This document shows positions 22,766 to 34,114 of a DNA stretch of 64,000 bases, piece after piece. Below the pieces are notes generated by a model, which searched no databases, had not been told where the DNA came from, and worked only from the letters and a program-made list of their open reading frames with translations. The position numbers were made by a program, and so were the translations under genes. The stretch's first letter is position 1, and each line of letters opens with the position of its first letter. The stretch comes from Strigamia acuminata (taxonomy: Eukaryota > Arthropoda > Chilopoda > Geophilomorpha > Linotaeniidae). The DNA lies in contig OX442316.1 of the NCBI GenBank assembly GCA_949358305.1, positions 13,454,001 to 13,518,000 of the forward strand, in the 5' to 3' direction.

Positions 22766-24077
22766 TCGTGATTTGATTTGTTGATTTTCAAATCGTAATA
22801 TGAGTAAATATCGACCCAATCGAAAAATATCGCTCAAAATTTTGGTTGTTAGTAGGTCCAGTCACATCTCTAGTGGTGGTAACCCACAACTCCATACAAC
22901 GACATTAAATTCTGCAAAATCTATTATTAAAAAGAAAAATTCTTTGAAGCTCCTGTATTAAAAAAAAAAAAAAATACAGAAAAAGAATTCTCAAATCAAT
23001 TGATTTTTCTAACTGAAAATTTCATCTTTCAAATTGATTTCTCTTCCTAATGAAAAAAAGTAATTTCATCATAGTGGATAGTAAAGATGGTTTTCCTCTC
23101 CCATTATTCCACTTGCCACTCACGCATCAACACCAATTACCGCATCATCCCATCCTCAACCCTCCAACAATACAGCTTCCATTTGCACCCGCTAGTAGCG
23201 CTCTAAACACTGCCAACTGCACTCAATCCTAAATCACATTCTTACATGTTTAAGACCTCTAAAAGCCAAACTCACTGTCCACTCTAAAGGACAACTGTTC
23301 TTCTCACACGAGTGACGCCAAAACCTTATTTTTTTTTTCATAAAAAACAAAATAAAATGAGCCGAGTGCTTGACGGAAATGAAACACCCCCCTCAGATGG
23401 AGCGCCGACACACGACAGCGTTCTCAGTAATTGAGAAATGAAAAGGGCGCGTACAAGGTTAACAGCCCTGCACTTTTTTACGGTCAATCCACGAGAAATG
23501 TAGCCATTTTTAATGCATTTAGTGTGCATGGAAACAAAACCACCGCGCTTGGTGACTGTTGCTCAACACAACATGATGACGACGACTACGAAGCAAGCAA
23601 CGAATAAAATTGGTGCACGTTTAGTAGCCATAACCAAATGTTTATTATTTTCCCCACCAGATGGCTGCATAAAAGAAATATCTCCGGTGTATGCACTCTT
23701 TTTGAGTTGGCTCGAGTGTAGAATTCGTATAGTCAGCAGCAAAGCTAAACACAATATGCTGCTGACTTGGAATTTTATTTTCACCATTAACAACACTGCG
23801 TTTATCTTGTGATATTTTTATGCTTCACACAGTCGTGTGACACTGTGCAAAAAAAAAAAATGTCTCCTAAACTTGTAAATTTCTTACTTTGTTGAATTAT
23901 ATAAATTCAAGACAGATTAAATTATTTAAGATTAATCAATCGATAAAACCACACGAAACGTTAATAAATCTTGTATATTTAAATCCGTGTGCACTCACTG
24001 CGTTCATACGGAAGCCTCACTGTTACAACATCATTTGGATCGAACCTTTAAAGCTGAAAAGCTCACTCTTTTAACAC
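22766..24077. other. Non-coding spacer
   Basis: No gene supported. Includes a CTCF-like motif at 23654. Confidence 0.5.
23654..23668 (+). promoter_or_regulatory. CTCF-like motif
   Basis: CCACCAGATGGCTGC fits the CTCF core CCASYAGRKGGC closely. It is the third such site within 7 kb. Motif evidence only. Confidence 0.3.
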
Positions 24078-24212
24078 CCCATATGGCTCAAAAATATATT
24101 TTACAATATATTGCTTTTCACTTAATGCATTCCAAAATGAATAGAATTAAGTATATTATTTGTACGTATAATAATGCATTTCATAATACATTGCAATACA
24201 GAAGCTGCATTC
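24078..24212. mobile_element. MITE family D, copy 3
   Basis: Starts CCCATATGGCTCAAAAATAT and contains AAGTATATTATTTGTAC and GCATTTCATAATACATTGCA. It lacks the canonical right terminus and runs into dispersed repeat E. Confidence 0.6.
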
Positions 24213-24232
24213 AAAAATTAAAACAGAAATGA

Positions 24233-24352
24233 CATAATTTCCTGTCCTATTTATTCAATTAAACTATATTAATTATTTATTTATAATATATTTATTATAA
24301 TAAATCAAAATTTAAACTTAAAATACACTTAAACTAAAATTGTATTTTTTAA
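24233..24352 (-). repeat. Dispersed repeat E, copy 1
   Basis: The reverse complement of this stretch matches 47375-47531, with shared blocks TTTTAGTTTAAGTGTATTTT (one substitution), TTTAAATTTTGATTTATTA and AATAAATAGG(A/T)CAGGAAA. The other copy carries extra A/T-rich insertions in the middle. Very AT-rich and non-coding. Confidence 0.65.
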
Positions 24353-25773
24353 CCATAAAAAAATTAATTTAATTCTCAATCCTTCTCTGTGAACTCAAAA
24401 ATTTTGAATTTCGAATTTTTCAGACTTGCGAGCAGATTTAATCAATCTCGAGCAGATTTTACCCTGAGAAGAAGAAAAAGGTGAAAAAAAGGAAAGGGAA
24501 GAAAAAAAAAAAACCTTCACTAGATTAACTTTCGTTCGCCTTCACTTTTGAACCAGCAGCGCGTCCCCAAATTCTATTTCCGCTTGTCGATACCGGGAGT
24601 CGCAACTCCGACACACGACTCCCATTACAGGCGTCTTCATTGCACTTTTCACCTCACAAATTTCCAAGACCGTCATTGCATTTTTATCCCCATTGGTTTA
24701 ACATGGAGATGTGGACTCCACTTCACATTGTTAAGCATTGGAGGAAGGTTAACTGCAGCAAGCGGAAAATTCTCGGATAATTGGCGACGGCAAACGCTTG
24801 CTGCACGTGTTCAGTTCAATGAGCCATGCACTAAAAGAGGCCGAACGGGCGACCAACTTTATCTTCAGCTCGTACCTCCATTTTGTGATTCATGAGCTAT
24901 CAAAAAAACCTTTTATATAAAATATATACAACCCTCCAGTATATCAAGACTGCCCAATAAACAGCAGAAGACATCGCAAAAAAAAATCATATAAAAGTCT
25001 TAATTCCGGATATCAGAATCCATTTTTTTATTTATTTATTTATTTAAAGCACTCCTATGGAGTAAATTACAATCCTTTCACTCCATACTTCTTATTAGGT
25101 GTTATATATCTTAACTTATTCGTACCAGTCTTGAGCAGTTGACGCAAAAAGTGGTTTTAATCCATTAATCAAACGTCACTCTCGATATTGCTTAATTTCG
25201 TTCGCCACTCTAATTGCCCGCGACTGTCATCCATCTTTCTGAATGTCAATTTCAATGATGCGCTAAAGAGAGAGCATTTAATGCATCTGCCATTTTTCAA
25301 TTCCATCCGCCTGTTGTCGTGTCGCCCAAATGTCATGCAGCGCACGCTTTTACCGGCTTTAGCCAGCCTCACGCAGAATGAAATTAAATATACCCCCCTC
25401 AGGAATATTACCCCTTTAAATCAATTATTCTTACAAGCCTAACATCTTCATCAATCCAAAGTGACATTTTCCATACCGTAATTGACAAACGTCAATGTGT
25501 CCATAAACTCGGTATCCCTCTGGAACAAATTGTGACATCAATGGCTAAATCAATATTGACTTGACAATATAGAAATAACTGTGTACGCGACTTAATAAAT
25601 GTATTACGAAGCAACTAACTTGTAAGCTTAGAAAGGCATTCAAACAAACAACAAATTTTAATTATTTCTCAGCACTTTCGCACACAGATCATGAATAAAT
25701 AAAACGAAAATTCTCTGATTGAACCTGGCACGCCAGATTTACACTCTAGATTTGCAAATTGAATTTAATCGGT
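24353..25773. other. Non-coding spacer with one open island
   Basis: 24548-24895 is GC-richer and open for 115 codons on the plus strand with no recognised product. 25169-25372 is open on the minus strand and includes RCIKCSLF. Neither has convincing splice or start signals. Confidence 0.3.
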
Positions 25774-26279
25774 TCAATTTAGACACATTTATTTTAGTCG
25801 TTGTGTTCAATTTAGGCATTTATTTTAGTCGTTTTGTTCAATTTAGACATTTATTTTAGTCGTTTTGTTCAATTTAGACATTTATTTTAGTCGTTTTGTT
25901 CAATTTAGAATTTTTTTTAGCGTTTTGTTCAATTTAGACATTAATTTTAGTCGTTTTGTTCAATTTAGACATTTATTTTAGTCGTTTTGTTCAATTTAGA
26001 CATTTATTTTAGTCGTTTTGTTCAATTTAGACATTTATTTTAGTCGTTTTGTTCAATTTAGACATTTATTTTAGTCGTTTTGTTCAATTTAGACATTTAT
26101 TTTAGTCGTTTTGTTCAATTTAGACATTTATTTTAGTCGTTTTGTTCAATTTAGACATTTATTTTAGTCGTTTTGTTCAATTTAGACATTTATTTTAGTC
26201 GTTTTGTTCAATTTAGACATTTATTTTAGTCGTTTTGTTTAATTTAGATCTTAAATTTAGTCGTTTTGTCAATTTAGAC
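25774..26279. repeat. Minisatellite with 31-bp unit, about 17 copies
   Basis: Units contain TCGTTTTGTTCAATTTAGAC then ATTTATTTTAG. The central copies are identical, while the first and last units are diverged, which is typical of arrays homogenised by unequal exchange. The array stops at the shared tail beginning at about 26280. Confidence 0.95.
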
Positions 26280-26314
26280 CCGCGTTGTAAAGGATACCGC
26301 ATTAAATTAGCATC
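26279..26314 (+). mobile_element. Shared tail after minisatellite, copy 1
   Basis: Starts CCGCGTTGTAAAGGATACCG and ends AATTAGCATC. It matches 43862-43897 with about four substitutions, although the arrays before the two tails are unrelated. This looks like the conserved 3' end of a mobile element whose interior is a variable minisatellite. Confidence 0.55.
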
Positions 26315-27232
26315 CAGCGCTCAATGAGAGCATTCACAGTATTCACTGGAACATTGAATAAACAAGAAATAAAAATTCTCCTTCGGATCCATCTCTACAG
26401 ATTGCCAATCCGTGTCCTGTAAACGCATTTTTCAAACGACACCTCGGAGATTCTGAGCGCAGTCATCAATCACTTGAGTCCGTGCCATTGCATTAGAAGG
26501 GAAAAAGACAACAATGCGCTCGAGCATCGGTTGCACCACAATCGTACATTCATTTCCGCTTTTTTATTGCTTGCAACCCCCTTGCCCTTGGTCAAAAGAA
26601 ATTGTGCTTCTAAAATCAAACGGATCATACAATAGAAACAAAAGAGCAGCCGTTTGAAAAGAGGCGAAGAATGAAAGTGGTATCTTCATTAAAGACAGTG
26701 AAAGCAGGAATTCTCGCCTCGGTCCTAGAAGTGAATCCAAGAAGTGCAACGGACCAAGCAATGCTCCGTCGTCCGTGAAAGGAGAGAAATATGGCGCCGA
26801 TCAATGGATGGGGAAGTCAAACCGTCTCACTACACTGCCTAGTTTTGCACTTTGACTCCATCATTTTCACATCATTTTTTCTCTCTCGCTCAAATTACAA
26901 AAAGAAAAAATTAATTAAAAATTTTAATGACTAGGCAAAAAAAACGCAGTTTGTTTTATCATTTCATCATCGTATATTATTAACACGATATCAACATGTT
27001 TAATATTGGTTCAAGATGAAGATTGCATTATAGATACGACGCAAATGGCCGACAGGTTGCCTAATAAAACGATAAGAAATAAATTTGAAAAAATAACGCG
27101 GTTTTAAGACGCTCCGTCAGGAAGTTTTCTCAAACCATTGTTACTAATTGTTTCATTTTAAAAACATGTAAAAAAATTCAAAACTTCGTCTTTAACTTTG
27201 GAGTTTGCACCATCCATCACCATCTTAGTACA
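26315..27232. other. Spacer with a coding-like stretch at 26640-26830
   Basis: At 26640-26830 two plus-strand frames are open with balanced composition; one includes SRNSRLGPRSESKKCNGPSN. No start or clear acceptor can be assigned, so no gene is called. Confidence 0.25.
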
Positions 27233-27370
27233 TGCAACTACATTTCAACTTGCCACGCTGCAATCACCATGAAGAACGACTCGCTTTCATCGGATGACCA
27301 CAGCATCTTGCTGCACTGGACACCGCATCCAATCTGTCGCGACCAATATATCTCGCGGTTTAAAGTTTAA
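27233..27370 (+). other. Possible short exon or 33-codon ORF
   Basis: After an acceptor-like CACCATCTTAG (ending about 27227) an open frame includes an ATG at about 27270 with an ATCACC context. It reads MKNDSLSSDDHSILLHW and onward to TAA, 33 codons from the ATG. The composition is balanced and unlike the surrounding A-rich frames. The minus strand here is also open. Unrecognised. Confidence 0.2.
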
Positions 27371-27771
27371 AACCTCCCCGTGTTGAATTTCAAAACAGAT
27401 AACTTTGATTCATCAAGAATTACCTCGATTGTAAACTTTTACAAAATTTGCACCAAAAAATTCCAACAAAATTGACAAAAAATAAAAAATCTCCTCGGCT
27501 GGATTTTTAACCACCACCATTTCACATTTGTGCCTAAATGTTCGCTATTTGAACCCAAACACAAACTGCGACGCCTTTAAAGCTCTTGTGGGTCTTATTG
27601 ATTCCTTTTACTTCCAAAACATAACAGAAAACTCTGTATATATGGTAATAAATCAGAGCGCTTAAGGATTTCACTTGACGTTAATGTCAGACATCATTCT
27701 TAAAATATTGCCATCGACTGAGAAATGCATACGATAAACTACTTGATCCTAAGCTCTTTATTGTTTTTATA

Positions 27772-27796
27772 CACGAGTTTCAAAGCGAAACTCGTG
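27772..27796. repeat. Perfect 10-bp hairpin
   Basis: CACGAGTTTC, loop AAAGC, GAAACTCGTG. It is a strong local stem-loop with no gene attached and could be a structured-RNA or transposon-end remnant. Confidence 0.6.
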
Positions 27797-30001
27797 CAGC
27801 TGTCAGCTTGTGTTTTTACCTCTAATAATAGTGTACGCTATCTAAATTGTTTTCTATTTTCATGATTATTTATTTATTTGTTTGTTTTAGTGCTATGGTT
27901 GCACGAGAAGTGTATCACTTCGTTTTCATACGCAAACACCGTCGCTGCATTTTAAAAGCGTGTTTAAAACAGCAGATAAACTTGTTTAAATCTTTACTAT
28001 CACGTTAGAGATTTGCGCATTGAATTAGTAATTGTTAATGTTGTGCGCATGAACATTGCGACTGAAAAAGGAACTAACTGAAAGCTGACTGATTCAGTCG
28101 CCATTTTTTAAGTTAGATCGAGACAACCCCGTCCCGCACTCAAAGCATTCGTTGACGACGTCCCCTGCTGATCAATTTTTCAGTTATATGCCAAAATCAG
28201 GCCAAGCTTGCATTTTTAATGTGATAAAACAGATTTAGGTTCACAAAAAAAATTATTTGATGTCTAAACAAAAAGAAAATTAGACCCGACAGATAGTAAA
28301 TTGATGTAAATGAACTTTTCTCATCATTTTCTCGGAAGAAAAAAAAATTAATGGTTTTTTTTTAGCGCAATGATTGATTAAATCCACCCACATAATTACA
28401 GGGATACACCATCCTTTAGACATTTTCAGCCATGTTGGATGAGAAGTAAATTACTTTTTCAATTACATAACTGATCTTTCCCCATCATTACTAACTGCCA
28501 TAAAATCAAAAATGGCTGCACCTGTCCGATATTCATGAAGATATACAAGTGTTAAGCAAGGAATATTTTTTTTTGTTTAGTGGGATATTCAGAAAGTGTA
28601 AATAGAAGTTTTGTTTTGGGCAGTAAAGTCAGGAAAAAAAGAAGAAAATAATATACAAGCCTACCTTATTATTAAAGAAGTTGCAACATGAATAAAACAA
28701 GTGTTAAAATCATGTACTTTTATACGTAATTATCAAATTTCCAGTCAAAAATTTGATAACGGTAACAACTCTGGAAGTTTTGGGTGGGCAATTACCGGTC
28801 CCTAAGTTGGGTAATTCAATTCGTTTTTCAATTTTCTGCTTTCTTAATTTAATAATTTAAACATCTGAATATTTTATTACGTGCTAACAATTCAGACAGA
28901 AAATTTGCACAATTTATTCCTGCGAAAACAAATCACTTCGAACAGTATCTAGCAGCAGCACAGCGCTTTGGGATTTTTCACTATAACCTTTTTATTTATT
29001 CACAAATTCTTTTGGGACGAGAAAAAAAACGATTTCTCACAGCCCTTGAAACTCTTCCAATTGAATTTCCAAACCAACTTGTGTCCATACCTAACAAAAA
29101 AAAAAAAAAAATACCACCCCCACAACTCCCCATCTTCACTCTAGTTTCAAAACCAAAGATTGGCTTAGTTTGGAAAAAAAAAATAAAGTCCAAGTCCAAT
29201 GCTCGAAGCAAATGCAATCGTCTGTACAATGACCACTGGTCAGTCCCTCTTGGACTCGACAATTCGGTGTAATCACTGAACTCCACCTGTGCCACGAGAA
29301 TTTTTAAAAGAAAAGCCTCTTACCTCCCCACCCCGTTCTACCAAAAAAAAAATCAATTCCTCGATCCTCCGTCGCACTAAATTAACCAATTTAAAAAGCA
29401 AGAATAATCTGTATGTTTTAGTGTCAAAGCAATCGCAATCTCTTGTAAATCAAGCATATCTTAAGCGAATAAATATCTTGCACGATGCGCCACGCTGATA
29501 GTATTAATGCAATCACATCAAAAATTCTTATCTCCAGCGCGAAACAAACTCAAATTGGGAAATATTGTATTACATTAAAAGCCAAATCTGATTAAAACTT
29601 TGCAGCTTAGATTCCATTTAACCACATAAAGTAGGCATTAAAAATTCAGGTAATGCTTTTGCCTGCTTAATTTAGAACAACTCGTAAAATGAATATATCG
29701 TTCAAAACACAAATTTCAGCCCGAATCGTTTCAGTTTTATAGGGTTCAACTTATCAATAATAAATGTCGCTAATGAAAATAAACTGTCAAGCGTTTAAAC
29801 TCGCATAATTGATTTATTTAAACTAAAACAACAAGCTTTCCGACCTCTCGGTCGTCAACGCTGTCTAATGTTTGCAGTTGTCAGATCTCAAATGGACTTT
29901 TGCTTTGTAAAATCAATTCGCCAACTTCTGTTTATTTGTTGTATTTGCATATTTAAGTAGTAAATAAACTGAGTGGTACGCGGGGCCTCTGGGAGGCGAG
30001 G
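27797..30001. other. Non-coding spacer
   Basis: No gene supported. Contains dispersed repeat F copy 1 and A/T runs near 28330 and 29097. Confidence 0.5.
28035..28126 (+). repeat. Dispersed repeat F, copy 1
   Basis: Matches 30104-30176 in the same orientation: ATGT(T/C)GTGCGCATG, CA(T/C)TGCG(A/G)CTGAAAA and GATCGAGACAA blocks occur in the same order. The second copy lies inside the element at 30002-30267. Confidence 0.5.
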
Positions 30002-30267
30002 CAGGGCCCGGGTCAACATTATACGGGCCTGCTACATGAATAAAATCTATAAATGCATAAAGTATAAATTTTTTACTTGCAGTTAAATATGTTTTTTGTT
30101 TAAATGTCGTGCGCATGCCCACTGCGGCTGAAAACAGGCTAAATCGACCGCTGTTTTTGGAATTGGATCGAGACAAGCAATTTAAACAGACGGCAAAACA
30201 TTGACAACACAATAGGCCCCACTTCTGCTCAATTACAAAACATTGGGCCCCTATTCCGGGGGCCCTG
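30002..30267. mobile_element. Element with CAGGGCCC / GGGCCCTG ends
   Basis: Left end CAGGGCCCGGG (30002) and right end CCGGGGGCCCTG (30267) are inverted, 266 bp apart, and GC-rich against an AT-rich interior. CAG..CTG ends suggest hAT, but the 8-bp flanks do not match, so the boundaries or the class may be wrong. The interior contains repeat F copy 2. Confidence 0.4.
30104..30176 (+). repeat. Dispersed repeat F, copy 2
   Basis: The second copy of the block at 28035-28126, shorter by an internal deletion. Confidence 0.5.
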
Positions 30268-30533
30268 CATTCGATGATGAAATTATGTCAGCATTTTAAT
30301 ATGCCAAACGCATGGCATTTTGTGATCTAATTAGCAATTTGGTCGTGCATAATCCACACGAAAAGCGTAGCCATAAATCAGGTAGAACAAAGAGTTTTAG
30401 CAATGGTCCACTTTACTACCGGACCTCGTAGGAGCGTTATGAGTCTTCGCTCAACTCGAAATTCCTCGAATGAACAAAATGGGAAAGGGCAGTCTTTATA
30501 TATTCATCTTTTACTGCTTTCAACTCAACTTAC

Positions 30534-30640
30534 CTTGAAATACGAGCGCACAATTCGCATCTGTCGGGGATTTAAGCGTTGAGAACGGAACAGATGCTCG
30601 CTGGAATGGTGAGAACTCCTGGAGCATGCGCAAACTCATA
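30534..30640 (-). other. Possible first exon on the minus strand
   Basis: The minus strand shows TTGCGCATGC (an NRF-1-like promoter motif, near 30630), then about 70 nt of leader, then ATG at 30560 with nine codons reading MRIVRSYFK. This is followed directly by a consensus donor AAG|GTAAGT (intron from 30533). The arrangement promoter motif, leader, ATG and perfect donor fits a first coding exon, but the next exon is not identified, so the gene is unknown. Confidence 0.3.
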
Positions 30641-33600
30641 TTTTCCTCCTGAATTTTCTTCTCTTACAATCTAAAAATAAAAACTCTCTCAATCTCTTTT
30701 CGTTTCACACAGCGCACATGGGAACGACACACTGAACAAAGACTAGTCCTAAATCTTTCCCCTTTTTTATACTAGAAGGGTTTAGAGCAATTTAGTTCAA
30801 ATTATTACCCCTAGATTTCAAATATTTCGCTTTTTCAACGTACCGGTAAATGATAAAAATTTTAAATTACAATCAATTTGAAAATAGAAACATTTTCACG
30901 TTTCTCGAAAATAATTATTGCAAAAAATACAAGACAAATAAAACTATGGAAACTTAAGAGTAATGTACTGCGCATCGCAATGCGCATCAATGCCGCTGCT
31001 GCCTTCTCTCGCTTCAGATTTCATAATCGCAGACGATTACAAGTAAACCGTTGTCAATTAATCGTAATACACCTTCTGTGCTTCAACATTTGCTTATCAA
31101 TAAGATGTATAAAATAAAACCAGCCCGTAAAAACTCATGCTAAAACTCAGCCATCACCGCCATGACACCACCGTCATCATCATTCAAAAATGTGAGAAAT
31201 AAAAACCTCACAAAAGTATCAAACGTGCTTACGATGTTTCTATTTTCGAACGTATCTTGGTCACTGATTTCAATGTAAACTGAAAACGAACTGTCAGTAA
31301 CTATGACCCAGACTACCGGAGACTTCTCAAACGAGCATCGTTTAACGGTCATTTCTTTTGTTTTTTGCTCAATAGATGCAAACCGATACCAAAAGATGGC
31401 GGCAAGTAACCCAAGCAAATTCCAGTGCACAATCTGATTCGAATTCCACTCTTAAAATTACTGCTCAATTCAAAAATTTCACATTTTCCCAGCAGTCACT
31501 TAAAGAATAAATTTAATTTTTCCGAAAACCTTTCCCAACTTTATTCTTTATCTTAATTCCTAATGTTAATAAAAGGATAAAAAAATAATTTTTTAAAAAA
31601 ATACGATGGATTTAAGTTTTTAATTTATTTTCAACTCAAGAAATCCTACATAAGTGATTCGAAGAGACAATTTTCTCTTGAAAAATATGGTGAAAACATG
31701 AATTGTTTTTTTAAACTAGGTAGAAGCAGTTTACTAACTAACAGAGATTAAAAACCCAAACCACAATCATCTTAGTAAAGACATCTAACTTCAAATTTTA
31801 ACACAAAGAAATTAAAAGAAAATTCGTAATAATGAAAAGAAAATTAAAAAAAAAAAAAAAATTAAAACTCAAAGCTAAGAAAACCGCCAATGTGTCACCT
31901 TTACAATTTCCTAGATATTAAATTTTCATTTCACTGCATGTGTAAAGAAAATTAAAATTTTCTTTTACAAAAAAAGAAAAAAAGATGTAAAAAGATGAAA
32001 AAGATGAAAAACTTTCAAGCTTATGACACATAAAATCAAAAACCTACATACCGTAACTAAAGTAGTTAGAATTTGATTTCCACAATTTTTTCTCCTCATT
32101 TAAATAAACGTATTAAATATTCATTCCAAAAAAAAAAAATAAAGAAATAGGAAATAAAAAGTGACACTTAATCATCCGAAAAAAAAATTTTCCAAAAATA
32201 ATTTCCTTCCTTCAAAAAAAAAAAAAATAAGAAAAAAAGACAAATAAATAATTACCATTCATTTTCAAACTTTTCCAAAAAAATTATCTCAATTCCCTAA
32301 TTTGTCAAACCACCACAGTCTGGCCCCTGCACTGCATTAACACGCGAACCAGAAGCCAACTTACAATGGTCAAACAATAAATTTAAAATGAAAAAAAAAA
32401 TCTTAAAAAACACATCAAATACAATAAACTTAACCCTACTTCAAATCCAAAGCAAACTAAAACTTGTCTTTAAATGTCTTCAAAGGTATCTTTTAACTAT
32501 TATTGTTAACCAACTAAATAACCCACAAAATATTAACTATACTTAAAACTAAATTAAAAAAAAAAAAATAAGAAACGAACAAAAAACACAAAAGAAACAC
32601 CATAAAACAATTAATGTACCTATTACTTCATTAATTCATGAGTAAATAAAATGTTTTCGTTCAATACTTGTATAGTGTGATTTTGTAAGGTAAATATGTC
32701 AAAGAAAACGAGTCGTCACAAGTTCAGTTCACTTTAGAATTTTGTTTCTTTGATGAGTTCGCGGCCGCAGCAGTCGCACTTTTAACTTTTTTTTTTTCTC
32801 TTGACAATTGGTTCAAACAACTCGTTTTTCACGCGCACAGGAAAACGCTGGCTGGCTGGCTATTTTTTTTTTCACTCTTTTCTCCATTCATCAAACGGAT
32901 TTCGCGCTGCTCTCGTATGTCGCAAGCGGCAGGAAAACACCACAAACACGCAGCATCGGCGTCAACAGAGCGCGTAGTTTGACACACATCAGACACTACT
33001 GTTGGTGTGCAGATTGGAAAACAAGAAAAAAATGTCAAAAAAGAAAATAATAATATTCCAAAAAAAAAAGAAAAAAAAGCAAAAAAAAGAAAAAAAGAAA
33101 TGCACCTGATCTCTTTTTTTTCTTCATTCGTCACAAATTAACCAACTAGAAAAATCATACACAGTTTCCATTATTTTCCAACAAAATAATAATAATAATT
33201 AATCCAAACACCCAAAAAAATTAATGACAAGTTATTAATGATAATAAAAATTACATACCTTATTTTATTTAAAACTATCTCATGCATTAAATAATAATGA
33301 TGATAAAATTACCGCAATTTTTTATTTTTTTTATTTTAAATATTAATTATGAGGTAATCCTGAAGAAAATTGGAAAAACTCCAATTATTAAAAATATGAA
33401 AAACAAAAAACAAAACAAAAAAAACCAAAAAAAAAAAAACCTCGACATTAACCTGTCACAGCACAAATGTTGTCAATTAGTTTCAATTAATACAATTAAA
33501 TTTCCATATATCCGTCGTGGTTAATTCAATCAATTTTTTTTCCTTGTTTTCCACTTAAACTTGCATCACACACAACAATATCCAAAAAATCCATCCTCAT

Positions 33601-33970
33601 CCTCTAAAATCCACTGATGAGTAGCAGAGTAGAGAAAGAATAGAAACGTGCACACTGAAATTCCTATCCACGCACAATTTTTTCCCGTCAAGTTATAATA
33701 ATAATAATAATCCATCCAACTTTCATGTCTATCCTAAATCCACTTTTACATGCCTGGCTTCATTAATCAATTTTTTTTAATATCCTTTCGTTAAAGTCGT
33801 CTTTAGAAAAGAAAAAAGAAAAGAAAAGAAAAAAAATGAATAAAATGGAGGGCACGGAGATACATTATGATTGACGAAGGAGGAGGAGAAGTAGAAGAAG
33901 AACAAGAACGAGTTTGTCGTGGTAGGATCGTCATTAGCCATTCATTCCATTCCATAGATGACATTATGTA
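30641..33970. other. Non-coding, mostly very A-rich spacer downstream of ZC3H10
   Basis: Long A-rich stretches at 31850, 32110-32260 and 33060-33100. 31229-31435 (minus) is open with balanced composition and a donor-like GTAAGC, but it lacks a good acceptor. 32756-32990 is a CpG-rich island with NotI-type GCGGCCGC. The 3' UTR of ZC3H10 lies in the right part, but I cannot fix its poly-A site. Confidence 0.4.
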
Positions 33971-34114
33971 TTATTTTTGTTCGTTCGTTAGTTTGAATTG
34001 CTGCTGGCTGCTGCCTTCGCTGCGTCTGCGCTGGGTCTGCTGCGTCTGCTGCTGCTGCTGCTGCGCTCGCTGCACGCAGAGGCAGCGGCGTCCAAAGAAT
34101 TGCGTTGGGCGGCG
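33971..34114 (-). other. In-frame, Gln-rich extension beyond the ZC3H10 stop
   Basis: After the TAG of ZC3H10 the same frame stays open for 47 codons to TAA (33971-33973). It encodes RRPTQFFGRRCLC and then a Q-run with Arg. It is either translated by stop-codon readthrough or is simply CAG-rich 3' UTR, in which stops are rare in all frames. The other CAG frame is open too, so openness alone is weak evidence. Confidence 0.25.

Noticed and set aside
22543-26279. CRISPR array
   Set aside because: The regular repeats are contiguous minisatellites without unique spacers, in a eukaryotic genome.
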